Source of the DNA: Nansenia antarctica
Taxonomy: Eukaryota; Chordata; Actinopteri; Argentiniformes; Microstomatidae
Direction: 5' to 3'
DNA length: 64,000 bases
Assembly: GCA_963989245.1 (NCBI GenBank)
Contig: OZ022344.1
Span: 4,350,521 to 4,414,520, forward strand
This document shows, piece by piece, positions 44,601-56,915 of this stretch. Positions within the stretch are counted from its first letter, which is position 1; every line of letters starts with the position of its first letter. Made by a program: the position numbers and the translations under genes. The notes under the pieces were generated by a model that worked only from the letters and a program-made list of their open reading frames with translations, made no database searches and was not told where the DNA came from.

Positions 44601-47600
44601 GTTCTAGTGTTAGTTGTAAATCTATAGTTAGGAAAGGTTTTGGCTCCATTCATAACTACTACTAAAAACAGATCTTGTGGTCCCTCTATTAGTAAAAAAA
44701 AAACAACTAAATGTCCATCTCTTATTCCTCTACTGCAGCTTTGCAACTGGTTGGGATGTATTAAGATGATGGAGAATGCAGCTTAGAATCCTAACCCTTT
44801 TATCAATATGGATGCTCTCACAGCTTGCCATATAATGTAACAAACTTGAAAGAATGACAATATGAACAAGTCATATAATATCCACTATAAAAAAGACTAT
44901 ATCAATCAATATCAATTATCAATATCAAATTGTCTGCATAGTCTATGTTTTTCACAGTAAGAGGAGTCAGTTAGAGGAGCGTTCACAATCACAACCCCTA
45001 TAGCCTCAACCCTACCGTTGCACAATGCGTGCCTGGGGAGCGCGAAAAGGCTGCTTCCTGTTGCTGCCCTGGCTCTCTGCCCCGTTCTGCAGCTTCAGTC
45101 TCAGGGTGGAGAGGTCCTCCCTGCCCCTCAGGAGGAAGATGCCCCGCCCCTGGTTGAGGCCCGTGGGCTTACAGATCCACGCGCTCGGCTCCTCGTCGCC
45201 GCACACACCTAGCAACAAGGCCGAGTTTGGGTTGCGTAAGCAAGCAGATCTAGTACAATATAATTATCATTGGCCGCCACTCCGCAAAACATCTTTGTCC
45301 CATCCAGTCAGTGTTGCCAGATGGGATTGTTTTCCCAGCCTAAAAGCACAGTCTAAAAGCTGCCCAGTGTGATCATAAGTAGCCCCAATTGGGCGGGAAT
45401 ACGCCCAATCTGGCAACACCGGTCCCATCGTGGGCCACCCCACTTTGAAAAGGGGTCTGGACTTGCCCCTTCTTGTTGTCGAAACACTGTTCTGTTCCGT
45501 TCTGCTCTCCTCCTAGCATAGTATTTTCCTGACTCACTCACTCGTCGTCGGCCCACAGATGTCACACACACACACACAAACGCCTGTTTTTTTTGTATTT
45601 GTTTACTTTGCGATAACCATGTGTTATATTTCACCTGATAATTGCCATTATGCTGTCAGCTTGGGAAACGCTGGTTCAGTTCATGATAGTGTGTTTGGAA
45701 CACTGCATATTTGCACTGTGGTCCTGTGTGTGTGTGATGAGTCATGATCTATTTGTGCTGTTTGTGTTTGAAACAGGCCTAGTGGGCGCTGACTATCTCT
45801 GTTTGTTCATCTCCTGTCTCTCCAAGCAGTACTACAGGAAGCTGGGCTAAAACAGGTTTAAAATGAAGACAAATATAAGATTTAATGGAGTAAACCGTTG
45901 CTGAAGCATTAGCGTTAGCAACTGTGTTAGCGTTAGCAACTGTTGCAAATACAGTATACAGTTTGGACTGTACTGTACAAAACCCGACTTCTCTTCTCAG
46001 GTTTGTGTGCTCTGCAGGCGAGTCTCTATGGCAACATGAGTTTCTCTGGTGATCAGATCTCTGGTCTAACGGGAGGTGGAGCACCCGCGGGGGGGGTGTC
46101 GTGGTGTACCCAGAGTTTCCCGTGTCGTCGTCGTGTGTTCCTGGCGGGCGTTATATTTGGTGTGTGGCCCACCTTTACCTTCCTCCTGGGCGAAGAAAGC
46201 GTCCCTCTCGTCCCTCAGGTCCATGCGGAAGGTGGCCGGGAAAAACTGTTCCATCTTCAGCCTCCTACCAGAGCAGACAGAGAAACACAGGATAGTAAAA
46301 AATAGATGTTGATGCCCTAAAACCGATGATACAGGATATGATTTTATTTGTTCATCTCCCTAATGAGTAAGGTTAGGATTTGAGAGTAGGGTAATCTGAT
46401 TCCAAATCAGTGGTTAAAAGCCAAACTTCCACCCTGACACATGATAAGATCCATCTCTTCAGGCTACACCTTAATTGTCCCTCCTGAGACATCTACTACC
46501 CCCCTGTACTGTTTCCCCAGTGCCATAAAAATAAAATATATCTTCCTTCTTCTAGCAAGACGACTGCCAATTGGCTCCAGGCCTGAGCATAGATGACCTT
46601 TCCCTGCTATGATGACTGGTGGATAGATGATTCACTTACTTATGTTTACTTATGTTACAAATGTTTTTGTTGTAAGTCGCTTTGCACAAAGGCATCTTGC
46701 TAAATGCCAAAAATGTAAATGTAGTAAATAGAAGTCGCCCTAAAACCGCTGATACAGGGTCTGATTTGATGTATTATTTATTTATTATCTGCCTAATGAG
46801 GATAGGTTAGGATAGGAATTGGCTGTAGGGTAATTTGATCCCAAATTAGTGGTTAAAAGAGACTTCCACCCTGACACATAAGACACATGAAAGCAGGTCG
46901 ACCCAGCCGACCCACTGTAGAGAAGAGATCCTTGGCTCTACCGACGTACAGGCACGGTTAAACGCCATAAATCCAAGAAGTGGACATTTAATTAATCAAT
47001 GTAGCGCCTCCTGTAGCACCTTTTTTTCTTCTTTTTCTTTTAACTTAGTTTTTTTATTTCAGTTTCAGCAACTTATACAATCATATCCACAATTTTGTCT
47101 ACTTTTTTCTTCTTCTATTCTTTCAACTGTACATGTATGGTTTATTTATTTATTTATTTATTTAACCTTTATTTAACCAGGAGGTCCCTTGAGATTAAAA
47201 TGTCTATTGTTTACACTCTATATTGTTTATAGATAAAACGAACAAACAACAAAAACAACAACGACAACAAAGAAGGGTAGGGCGAGGGGGGGAGGGGGGA
47301 TAGGGGTCAGGGAGGGAGGGGGATAGGGGTCAGGGAGGGAGGGGGGGTAGGGGTCAGGGAGGCGGGGCGGGAGTGTGTGTGAACTAGTGTAATGGTATAG
47401 GTGGTGCGTGTATAGTATACCTAGCACCTTCTTTTAAGGTTTCTTGTATTTACGTACAAAATGATGTGTTAACAATAGATACTTTCTAGTCAATCTAGTT
47501 AGCTACTTAAACTGATCATAACCTGGTACCACATGACCGTAATGCTGAACGGTAATGTCACTGAGCCTGATAGGACAGCTCAGAAGGTCTGCTTTTTTAT

Positions 47601-50600
47601 TTTATATCCGATCAGAATCAGAAGTTTATTGTTACGTCCCATTATACTATAGTACAATCCGGAGACGGGTAGGGGAGAATAAAGCCACCCTTTTTATCTT
47701 TGTGTCTCACCTTAGTCCCTGGCCGTGGTTGACCTTACTGCTGATGCGGTCGTACTCGCGGAGGCTGTTGAGCAGACCGATCTTGGTGGTCAGGACCTTG
47801 TTGTTGGGAATCTGGTACAGCAGTTGTTCCCCTGGACGTGAACGGAACAGAGTCACACACGTTCTCATCTACAGTCATTATGTTTTGCTATGACAGGGCA
47901 CAGATTAACGTCTTTGCTCTAACTCATCAAATCTGGAAAAAAGGATGGATGTTGCTTTTTTACATTTCTGTAGGTGTATTGGCAACGTTATATAGTGACA
48001 GGGTATGAGCCTTTACAGCACAGCTACCTTCTCTGAAGTTGCAATAGGTGACTGGGGATTTGGTCTCGCACCATTTGAGTTTGAAGTCGTCTCTGGTTTT
48101 GTCGTAGATCCGCTGCCACCCTCTGCTCTCACAGTAAGAGGTCACTCTAGATTGAATAATGGAATTCAATATACGTTTTCATTTGATAAACAATGCGCAC
48201 TGCATAAATGGACAACAAACAATTACAAAATCAACAGCCTGTGGTGTGTTTGGTGTAGCCTTTCTTAAATGAGTTTGGTGTATCCTTTCTTAAATGAGTT
48301 TGGTGTATCCTTTCTTAAATGAGTTTGGTGTAGGCCTGGCCTACCCTTTCTTAAATGAGTTTGGTGTAGCCTTTCTTAGATGAGTTTGGTGTATCCTTTC
48401 TTAAATGAGTTTGGTGTAGGCCTGGCCTACCCTTTCTTAAATGAGTTTGGTGTAGCCTTTCTTAGATGAGTTTGGTGTATCCTTTCTTAGATTAGTTTGG
48501 TTTATCCTTTCTTTCTTAGATGAGTTTGGGTCTTACTGTGGTAACTCACATGGAGGCGCCATTCCCCCCTCCAAAGAAGTAGAAGGGCCCGGGGCCCCTG
48601 GGCTCCTGCCCCCGCCTGTCCCTGTCTCTCTCTGGGTGGGAGGACCTGGGGGAGGGCCTCCTCCTGCACCGCTCCTCCAGACACACACCTGCTCCACACA
48701 CACACACACCACACACACACACACACACACACCAGGGTTTCTGTTAGAAAAATGTGGTGCCGGTCAACGTGTCCGGGAAGATTTCAATGTGTCGGACAAA
48801 CGGGAGAAATTCCGGTCATCATATTAGAATATAATATAGGTGTTTGTCGCGGTGATTAGCTGTTGTGTAGCCTATATAGGCCTAGGCCATTTAATGTCTA
48901 TTTAAATTCTCATCCGATACGATTAGATCGCAAACTATATTATAGGCTTTCATGATTCGCATGTGCTACTATATTATGTCCAGGGCTGCACGCGCGCCAC
49001 ACTGGGCAGCCTAGTCACCTTTGCTACTTTGAATTACGACTGTAGGCTACTTTAAGATGTTTATTTCAATTGCATTAATGGGATTTGAGTATGTAATTGG
49101 TAATTTTAAGTATGCCTAGTTTAGCTTTTGATGGCTATTTGAACGGACTGCATCGATCGATCAATGAACGGACTCCACATTACGTTAACTGAAGTGTGTT
49201 AAATAGTTTCACGACAGTAATGTAAGTTTTCTATATTCTCTTTCCAGTTTTACCCTTTTTATCAATAAAACAACGTAATTTCTATAACCACGTCTCGCTG
49301 ATTGGGAAGGCAATAAGTCTAGCTGCCTGTCAAATCATACTTACTCGGACTCGGGAGTATGAGAATGGGGAGGATGTATCGGGGGGATACACACCCGTGG
49401 ACTATTTCAACTTAGTGGCACAAATTAAACTCTAACACTATAGATAGACTAAATTGAACTTAAATGATGGACACCGACTGAATAACTGAGTGGGGGGAAG
49501 ACAGGTCTCAAATGTGGAACAATTATAACATTTAATACATAAAGATAAAACATACACAAATATATAACATTGATATCCCTAAACTCAAATGTAGTGTGGT
49601 ATTGTCAACCTAATCTAATCAATCCTAATTAATGGTACCAGTAGCCCAGGTTGTCGATAGTAGCGCACTACTCCTGTAGTACTTCTCCCGACTCAGGGCT
49701 GGAACGGGCACGGCAGGCTCAATCAATGAACGGGGTTGAGATGGCTAGCGTCCTTTACTAGCCGCATCTCACGGCCCTCTGTGGTCATTCACTGTGCTCT
49801 AGCACATCCAAAACACGCAGAACAATAACCTTGACTCCGGTCACTGCAGTGGTTTTATTTAGACTAGATCAAACTAAATTAACTGACTAAACTACTCGCG
49901 CCGTTGAGAGACAGGGTTGCCAGATGGGGCGGGTTACCGCCGAATGGGCTACTGGGTTTAGCGGTTATTTTCACCGGACATTATGACCAAAGAGATTTAA
50001 ATATGTCGGACTTCAACAGATTTTATCGGACAAAGACCGGTAATTACCGGTTAACGGAAACCCTGACACACACACACACACACACATACAAGCACAGTGC
50101 ACACAGACCCATGCATGTGTATACAAAATGATGTACTCACACAGGTATGTGCCTATAATACACATGTCTGTATTAGGGATTCATATTCATATAAATAAAT
50201 CTTTTCAATAGTGGAAATAATGAATTAAAAAAACATTATAATTGTGGCCATCTAATGAGACACAGTTATGAGGTCTACGGTCTCCGGCGGTTCAAATCGA
50301 GTGCTGGTCAGTGCATCGAGAACCAACCGACAAGTCCTTGCGAGCGGCTTGTAGACGGGCCAAGCCCATAGTTCCATCAGCTCAGAGTGCGGGGGGGGGG
50401 GGTAGGGTTATGGGGGGGGTGGGTATTCGTCCCTGCGCTTGAGGCAGAGGCCCCTGCACTGAGGGAGGCTTCGAGGCTGTGTGTTGACATCGGCGCCTGA
50501 CGTACACCACTGTGGATGTGTTGTCAGACTAGTGAACCGTGAACAAGGCGTCCGCCTGAGACCTTGTTGTTCTTGTTGTTGTTAGGAAGGAAGCTAGCAA

Positions 50601-51544
50601 CTGATTCAACCTTGTGTTTAATTAACCAAACTCGCTCGATAACATCCCTCAGAAAAAGTGAAAGTGGCAATTCAGGACAACGGCAAAGGCCTCACCCGCC
50701 CAACGACTTTTCATACTTAAATTCTTGGCATTTAGCAGATGCCTTTAGGGTGTCGAACCAAGTAGACTGTAGGAGAACTCTGAAGTACATAGTCAAATAT
50801 ATCTGTATTTATTCTTCCCAAGGGTCTTATTCATATGAATTTCGGTCTACAGTAAGCTAGACCGATGTTGGGCACAATGGATCTAATTTCAACTTCAGTG
50901 GTAGACTGTATCACTCAAGTGCACATGCTTGGGTGACTCGAGTCCAAATGTAACTTCAACAAATGGTCAATGGGTAACCACACTAGTGGGCAGTAGAAAA
51001 CCTCTGAACCGTAGGGGGGGTTTGTTTTCCGGAATGTTCATTTTGATCATTACTTTACATTCTATGAGAACTCAATCTTTATCTTATCTTATGTTCACTG
51101 TTCACTGAAGCATACATAGAAACGGTGATGAACCTTGTAAGTCAATTAATTTCCAGTACAATTTTTCTTATCACGCTAAACGACTACAGATACCTAACAT
51201 CCTAGACAAATCAAAATGACGTCCCACCTTTCCCCACACACACCTGGCCCTCCATCTTGCTGCTGCGTCTCTGTCCCTGGCTCCCCGCTCCTCCTCCGCA
51301 CTGACGTCCCCCTCTTCCCGTCCTCCCGTGGTTGACCTTCCCCTTCCCTCGGCTCTGATGTCACTTCCTGTGTCTTATCCTGGGTCGGGGACCTGGGCTG
51401 GGGAGGAGGACCGTCCTGGCTGGCCCCCTGGCTCCGTCTCTCTCTGGGCTGGTCGTCCTCGACGGCGGCGAGCTCAGCATCCTGCTGCTGTAGCCTCGTC
51501 TCACCCCCAGGGGGGCGGGGCTTAACCCAGTTCTCTGATGACAT
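40028..51544 (-). CDS. ttll10: TTLL10, tubulin tyrosine ligase-like family protein (polyglycylase type)
   Basis: TTLL10 orthologues lengthen glycine side chains on tubulin, chiefly in cilia. Complete 796-residue model. Exons in transcript order: 51544-51244, 48688-48550, 48146-48028, 47831-47711, 46264-46179, 45208-45016, 44270-44099, 42435-42295, 41831-41715, 41364-41271, 40935-40028 (TAA). All introns are GT-AG and all phases close. The start ATG follows an in-frame TGA two codons upstream. Residues 1-130 are charged and disordered. The TTL/ATP-grasp domain (about 133-510) shows GPFYFFGGGNGAS, YCESRGWQRI, ICKPTGLNQGRGIFLL (ATP loop), GRKFDVRSYILIACT, KLGYFDLIGCDFMID and VWLLEMNCNPALH (metal-binding Glu/Asn). 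The tail is Pro/Ser/Thr-rich and ends acidic. Human TTLL10 is reported to have lost elongating activity; whether this one is active cannot be told here. Confidence 0.95.
41460..41660 (+). repeat. (CT)n microsatellite with GT and ATTT interruptions
   Basis: Some 200 bases of TCTC with CTGTCTC and CTCGCTCTCATTTTC variants, in the ttll10 intron between exons 9 and 10. Confidence 0.95.
41940..42104 (-). mobile_element. tRNA-derived SINE, family B
   Basis: It is the cleanest copy: the reverse strand begins GGGGCGCTTAGTGGCGTAGC, has GGTTCGATTCCGGCCATCG, and ends AAAGCAGAAATGCCC. A (GACA/GGCA)n tract follows at 42120-42200. Confidence 0.88.
42541..43085. repeat. 120-bp direct repeats flanking an L2-like LINE tail
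   Basis: 42541-42662 and 42958-43082 share AGCGTTCACAGGCC, CATGTACTGTATCGTTGCAC and GGCTCTTTAAAGAGACTTAA. Between them lies a LINE 3' piece (ATCTCTTCAGGCTGCATCTT ... AAAAGGCGTCTGCTAAATGC). The same arrangement occurs at 46306-46885. Confidence 0.85.
44330..44613 (-). mobile_element. TTAA-bounded MITE, family L (copy 3)
   Basis: The reverse strand begins with CTAACACTAGAACAGCCGTG, has CGACCACTAGTTGGCCGC, and ends with AAGTGTTAA. It lies in the ttll10 sense orientation, about 60 bases upstream of exon 44270-44099. Confidence 0.85.
45310..45422. mobile_element. Short MITE with GTTGCCAGAT termini
   Basis: GTGTTGCCAGATGGGATTG at the left is inverted as CGCCCAATCTGGCAACAC at the right. It lies about 100 bases upstream of exon 45208-45016 of ttll10. 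Confidence 0.7.
46306..46885. repeat. 140-bp direct repeats flanking an L2-like LINE tail
   Basis: 46306-46442 and 46733-46880 share GCCCTAAAACCG, GGTTAGGAT, AGGGTAAT and CTTCCACCCTGACACAT. The insert (ATCTCTTCAGGCTACACCTT ... TGCTAAATGCC) is the same LINE tail as at 42660-42950. Confidence 0.8.
48239..48530 (+). repeat. Minisatellite, about 11 units of 24-26 bp with a higher-order pattern
   Basis: The unit GAGTTTGGTGTATCCTTTCT plus TAAAT is repeated, some units carrying an AGGCCTGGCCTACC insertion, which recurs at about 110-base spacing. It ends about 20 bases downstream (gene sense) of the donor of exon 48688-48550 of ttll10. Confidence 0.93.
48733..50065. mobile_element. DNA transposon-like element inserted in a (CA)n microsatellite
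   Basis: It starts CAGGGTTTCTGTTAG and ends CGGTTAACGGAAACCCTG. Subterminal GTGTCGGACAAAC and GTCGGACTTC motifs recur near both ends. Uninterrupted CA repeats lie on both sides, so any target duplication is hidden. The interior encodes nothing recognisable. Confidence 0.7.
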
Positions 51545-53519
51545 CACTCACCGCGGCGCTGACCCAGATCGTCGGGGGCAAAACTGGGATTTTTTTTCCA
51601 TCAGGAGATGCACCTGGAGTTCCGGACCTCCTCCCCTCATACCCTGTGACCCTTGTCGAAGACTGGAGACATGAGTTAGCTGACTCAGTGTGCCTCTCTT
51701 GTCTTGAGTACACGTGCACTTTGCTGCTAAATGGAGTGTGAACAACTGACGGCTATAGTCAGATTCCGTTAGAGAGGAATTTGTTAGGTCGTGTTAAAAT
51801 GAACCGTGCTCTCTCTGTATTTCCACTGTGTTGTACTTTGCAACGCTCTCAATCTTGATGCTGATACTAATTAATTTACAGTACGACATGTAATTCTATC
51901 TCAACCGCAACACACACAACCACCAAACGAACACGTTATGCTATAGCAACTATGTAAAATGTGTTGCAGAATGTGTATGTGAGAGTACTGTTTAGCTTAC
52001 CTCTAGGTGCTGGTGTACATTGACATCTGCAGAAATGCAGGGGTCCAACTTCAGCTGCTAAGAATAGATGTTCTATGTCCACAAAACACCCATTAGGTGC
52101 ATTTTATAGTCAATAGTCCACGAGGAAAAATACAACAAAAAAATACAAAAATAACAGATCTTCAAACATCAGTGTGAAGTCAATAACCAGTATCATACAT
52201 TGTGGTGTAAGTGAGTCTTAGTTCATGTAATTCTTCAGCAGTGCAATAGCAAACTGGCACACTGCTCAATGCAGAGCAAACTTACTAGGAAAGTGTAAAC
52301 AGCCACTGGTTGCCAGGGAAATGGGTGCCTTGGCAACAGTTGTTAATTCTAGAATTGATTCTTACAACAATACCAGCATCACAAGATAACCAGCTCAAGG
52401 ACATGAAGCCCACATCCTGCCCCACCTCTAAATTTAGCGTCATTCAATATTAATTGCCAGTAAGCCTGTGGTGTGACAACAATAGTAATATGAGAGCAGA
52501 TTGTTAATCAAAATGGATTTACCAGTTGTCCGTGGTCGTGTAAAGTAATATTTTCTGGGAGGTTACACCGTTTTACCTACTGTCATAGTAATTAGAGTGA
52601 CAAATCTATCCAAGGGGCTTTTCATTCATTCTTGTGATAATCATCTTAGCCTACTATCAGGCTACAGGTACCCTACACCTTGTCTTGAGGCTTTGTTCCA
52701 TAGAGGGCCATCCATCTCCCCCCTTTGGTTATCCAACCATTTCCCCCCTCAACGTTGTGCAATCACATCTCTTAAGGCAAACCGCTAATCTCACGTCAAA
52801 ATCTTAACATTCTGTACAGCGAGAGACACATTGTGCAATGTTTAAACATTTTCGTGTTGCACAGTCAACAGGTAAATGCCTAAAAGGAAATGGCCTACAG
52901 TAGGACACGTTCTTTTTTCTTTTTTTTTTCTCTCAAACTGTAGAATTTGCCTCCCTGTTACTAAACCCAGTAATCCACTGGCCATCTTAATTATTTGACA
53001 ACAGAAGGACCCCACCCACTCCCCCACCCACTCCCAGTCAGTAATTACCTCTAATCTTCCCCAATACCTCCCTCCTCCTCCCCCTCCTCCTCCTCCTCCT
53101 CCTTGATAATTCACTGGGAGTGGTGCCTCCTCAGCATCAAACACCAACGAAACCTTACAATTTAGCATTGTGTGATTGTGTAGGATGGGTAACAGCATGG
53201 GAATTGTGAATTTATTGTGCATGTAGGCCAAAAAACACATTGTTTGTTGGAAAGAGCAGTCGTTTATTTAGTAGGAAGGTCAAACATGAATGTTGCTTGC
53301 TTGGCAGGAAGGCAGTGAAGACACCTGATGCACCCCTAGTTTAGCACGGGAACCTCCCATGCTGTTGTGTAAAAGTGCTGGGTGGTGTACAGCCAGGGCC
53401 GGCCACGCCTTGATAAAGAACCGGCGTCTGATAGAAACACTGTGCAAAGTGCTGCGTAGGTGGACAAAGGGAACAGGTTTGTTTTACAGCCCAAGTCGAT
53501 CCCTTGGCTAACCATCTGC

Positions 53520-53523
<4 letters not shown>

Positions 53524-53583
<60 letters not shown>

Positions 53584-53720
53584 GCGCGCGTGCACACCTG
53601 TGCCTGTGTGCGTGTGCCTGCATGCGGGTGTGCTTGTGTGTGTGTGTGCGTGTGTGTTCACACGAGTGTCTGCTATTGCGTGAAAAAAGGTGTGTGTGTG
53701 TGTTTGGAGACCTGCCCATT
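53524..53720 (+). repeat. (GT)n microsatellite and degenerate flank
   Basis: About 29 perfect GT units at 53524-53580, then interrupted GTGTGC and GTGTTT motifs. Confidence 0.95.
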
Positions 53721-54436
53721 CCCATGTCATCCCAACCGTCTCCTCGCACCAGGAAGTAATCAGCGATTGTAGGGTTGCAGCCTCCAGCCATGCTGGCCCT
53801 GCTACACAACCCATTATCTGGAGGGATTCTCCTTGTCAGGGTGTTATCGTGGCACAGAAGGGGTTAAGTTACGGTGTAAAGAAAGCCTGTTTCAATGAGG
53901 GTTCTCTCCCCTATTCATGATATCCTTACAGAATTACGTTGACAGGGGTGGGGTTGAGGGGGGTGGGGCAGGCGGGGGGGTTGGGGGTAAGTGTGTTCCC
54001 ATGCTAAGCATCTAATCCATTCAACTGAAGTGGAGACACGCAGGATGGGGAAACCTTTACCAGTTATATGAGCCAGTTTCTACCGGCTTTCTTCCTCAAT
54101 CGTGAGAATTGAAAAGTAGTAATCGTGTGTCGCGTTTTTCTTTTGAAATGGCATTCTTTTGGGGGGTGGGGTGGGTGGGGGAGTCAATTCCACGTGGACA
54201 TTTTTAAAAGCGGTGGAAGTAAATATGTTGAGAATGATATTAGAGAGAATACATTTGTATAAATGATTTAATGTAATTGTAGATTTACCGGTACTGTATT
54301 TGTAGAAAAGCGCCCTCTCTTGAGAGAAGGCTTTCTGCTCCACACGTTCTGTAGCTATTATACAAGATTAAAGGGCCACTCTGTAATTGGTACATACATT
54401 GTTTTATTATAATTTTATCAAATTATTATTATTTTG

Positions 54437-54745
54437 TACCAGGTCAGTGGCCTTGCGGTTAGAGTGTCCGCCCTGAGATTGTAAGGTTGTGTGTTCGATC
54501 CCCGGCCGAGTCGTACCAAAGACTATAAAAATGGTACCCGATGCCTCCCTGCTTGGCACTCAGCATTGAGGGTTTTATTGGGGGTAAGGCCCTGCGACAT
54601 ACCAGCGTCATGTCCAGGGGGGTGTACTTGTACATCAAGCCGCCTCACGCTACGGAAACAGGAGATTGGGGTCGAGGACCTGCCCCCTAAGGGCCGTTAG
54701 GCTCGAGAGAACCATCGGTTCTCAAGGCTACTTGTTTTATTTTTT
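54437..54745 (+). mobile_element. tRNA-derived SINE, a third type
   Basis: The A-box-like GTGGCCTTGCGGTTAGAGTG and the B box GTTCGATCCCCGG are followed by CATGTCCAGGGGGGTG and an end GAGAACCATCGGTTCTCAAG. A short piece of its tail (GTAGCCTTGAGAACCGATG) recurs reversed at 21997-22018. Confidence 0.75.
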
Positions 54746-55389
54746 AATTAATACACTGTATAGCCTGTGATTCTAAGAATATAACTTATAAATGCCTCAT
54801 ATCCCTGTGCAGTGTTATTTCATTTATATGTAGCCTATGTGGAATGAAGCCCAACCTCAAGATGATTTTCTGTTCCGCCTGTTATTGGCGGCAATAAAGT
54901 TAAAATAAATAAATAAATAAATAAACCCCTCATGAGCTTAGAGCAACTGTCTTACCCCATCAGACCCCAACATACAGTATAAGCTTGCTTTACTACATTG
55001 TGACTTGCGTTACTACATTGTGTGATACATTGATACAGAGAACGTGAAATCCTGTGGCAAATCAAAGCATTAGGATGATAATAATAATAATAATAATAAT
55101 AATAGTGTAATTCTGTTTATCATGTATCTACAGTAGCACAACATTAACCCACTGTAGCACAGCAGCACTAAATGCAATGAAGCCACACAGCTCCTCACCC
55201 CCTCCCTGACTAACTGTGATGGGAGTTCCCTCCTGAGGAGGGTGTGTGCAGGTTCCTCGTGCGTCCCTGCTACGTCAGACAGCGCCCTGCTAGGTATGTC
55301 TCCAACGTTTAACCCCGGCCCTCATGCCTCTGTTGTGGCGCCGTTCCACATCAGTGGCAAACCCAAGTGAACCTATGCACACTCACACA

Positions 55390-55395
55390 GAGAGA

Positions 55396-55449
<54 letters not shown>

Positions 55450-55541
55450 TACATAAACGCACACATAGACTCACACGCACACACACAGATGCACACATAC
55501 ATAAACGCACACACATAGACACACACACACACTCTGCTATC

Positions 55542-55572
<31 letters not shown>
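55390..55572. repeat. (CA)n and (TG)n arrays in inverted arrangement
   Basis: About 28 CA units at 55390-55446, CA-rich variants to 55530, then about 13 TG units at 55545-55570. The two arrays could pair as a long hairpin. Confidence 0.9.
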
Positions 55573-55573
<1 letters not shown>

Positions 55574-56089
55574 GGGGGGTGCAGGAATCTGGTCGGACTG
55601 CACCAGAGCATGCACAGACCAGCGCTGGAATCCTCCGGCAGCGACCAGCAGTCTGGAATTCTTCTGTGATGTCACGCGAGGCCAAGATGGCTGACTGGCT
55701 GCTATCCCTCGTTGCCCAGAACCTGTTCACTCCCAAAGTGACAAAGCAGGATTTCTTTGCCACGTGATTTTGCTTGTCATTGTGACCAGGGTGCTTGTCT
55801 CTGTACCGAGAGTAGGGGGTTAACAGACTTTTACACAGAGTGGGCCACCGTTGATTGAGTTGGAAACTTTTTTTTTTTTTTATATAGTCAATGTATCCAC
55901 GCCCCTGCCCTTGTGAATACTTTGGATATGATGTACACTATTTCCAAAAAGTAGGTAGTTGATCAGTCTTAGCACTAATTATTATTTGCTGTCGTTCGTC
56001 GTACTGGCAAATACAGGGGCACTCTGGGTAGGAGATCAGCAGCCAATAGAAAACATTAGCATATTGTTGCTCTTTTACAGTGGCTGGCT

Positions 56090-56210
56090 GCGTTTGTAAA
56101 TTCGCTCTGAGAGTGCCGGAGCGCACACTGGACTGGGTGGTGATTGGACAAGAGGCATTGCATGAGTGCGGATCAGATTTCCAGAGCGAATTTACAAACG
56201 CAGACAGTAT
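56090..56210. mobile_element. MITE, family K (copy)
   Basis: GGCTGCGTTTGTAAATTCGC at the left is inverted as GCGAATTTACAAACGCAG at the right, with GATTGGACAAGAGGCATTGC inside, as at 31029-31172. Confidence 0.88.
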
Positions 56211-56572
56211 TACGTGACACAGGAGAGGACCATACAGGCATAAAGAGGTTCTACATAGATGCCTACGCTGTGTGTTGTGTACCTGAGCACGGCATTGGTC
56301 AGTTACAGCTGTGTGTTTATTCTTTAACCACACGCCTGTTTATTTGCATGAGGATAGCATTATCACAGTACTTTGGGTTGACGGTTGCCTTCACCCTGCT
56401 CACCTTCACCGAATTTGAATCAAAATGGCTTCCTCTGCCAGGGACCAAGGGCCTGTTACCGTCGACGCTCAAATGGACTCTGTGTTTGTGTTCCCCTTGG
56501 TAGAACCAGCACATTACTGAACCCAGTGAACCCAACCTAGCTCTAATTAAACACCTATAGGTTTGATATTTC

Positions 56573-56669
<97 letters not shown>

Positions 56670-56915
56670 GGTGAGGGAGGGAGAGAGAGAGAGAGGGGGG
56701 GGTGAGAGGGTAAGAGAGAGAGAGAGCGAAAGGGGTGAGGGAGGGAGGGAGAGAGAGAGAGAGGGGGGGGTGAGAGGGTAAGAGAGAGAGAGAGCGAAAG
56801 GGGTGAGGGAGGGAGGGAGAGAGAGAGAGAGGGGGGGGGAGGGAAAGAGAGAGAGAGAGGGGGGAGAGAGAGAGAAAGGGGGAGGGAGGGAGGGGGAGAG
56901 AGAGAGAGAGAGGCT
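56573..56915 (+). repeat. (GA)n microsatellite and purine-only minisatellite
   Basis: Over 45 perfect GA units, then about 240 almost pure purine bases with a repeated GTGAGGGAGGGA and GAGGGGGGGGTGAGAGGGTA unit of about 65 bases. Confidence 0.95.
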
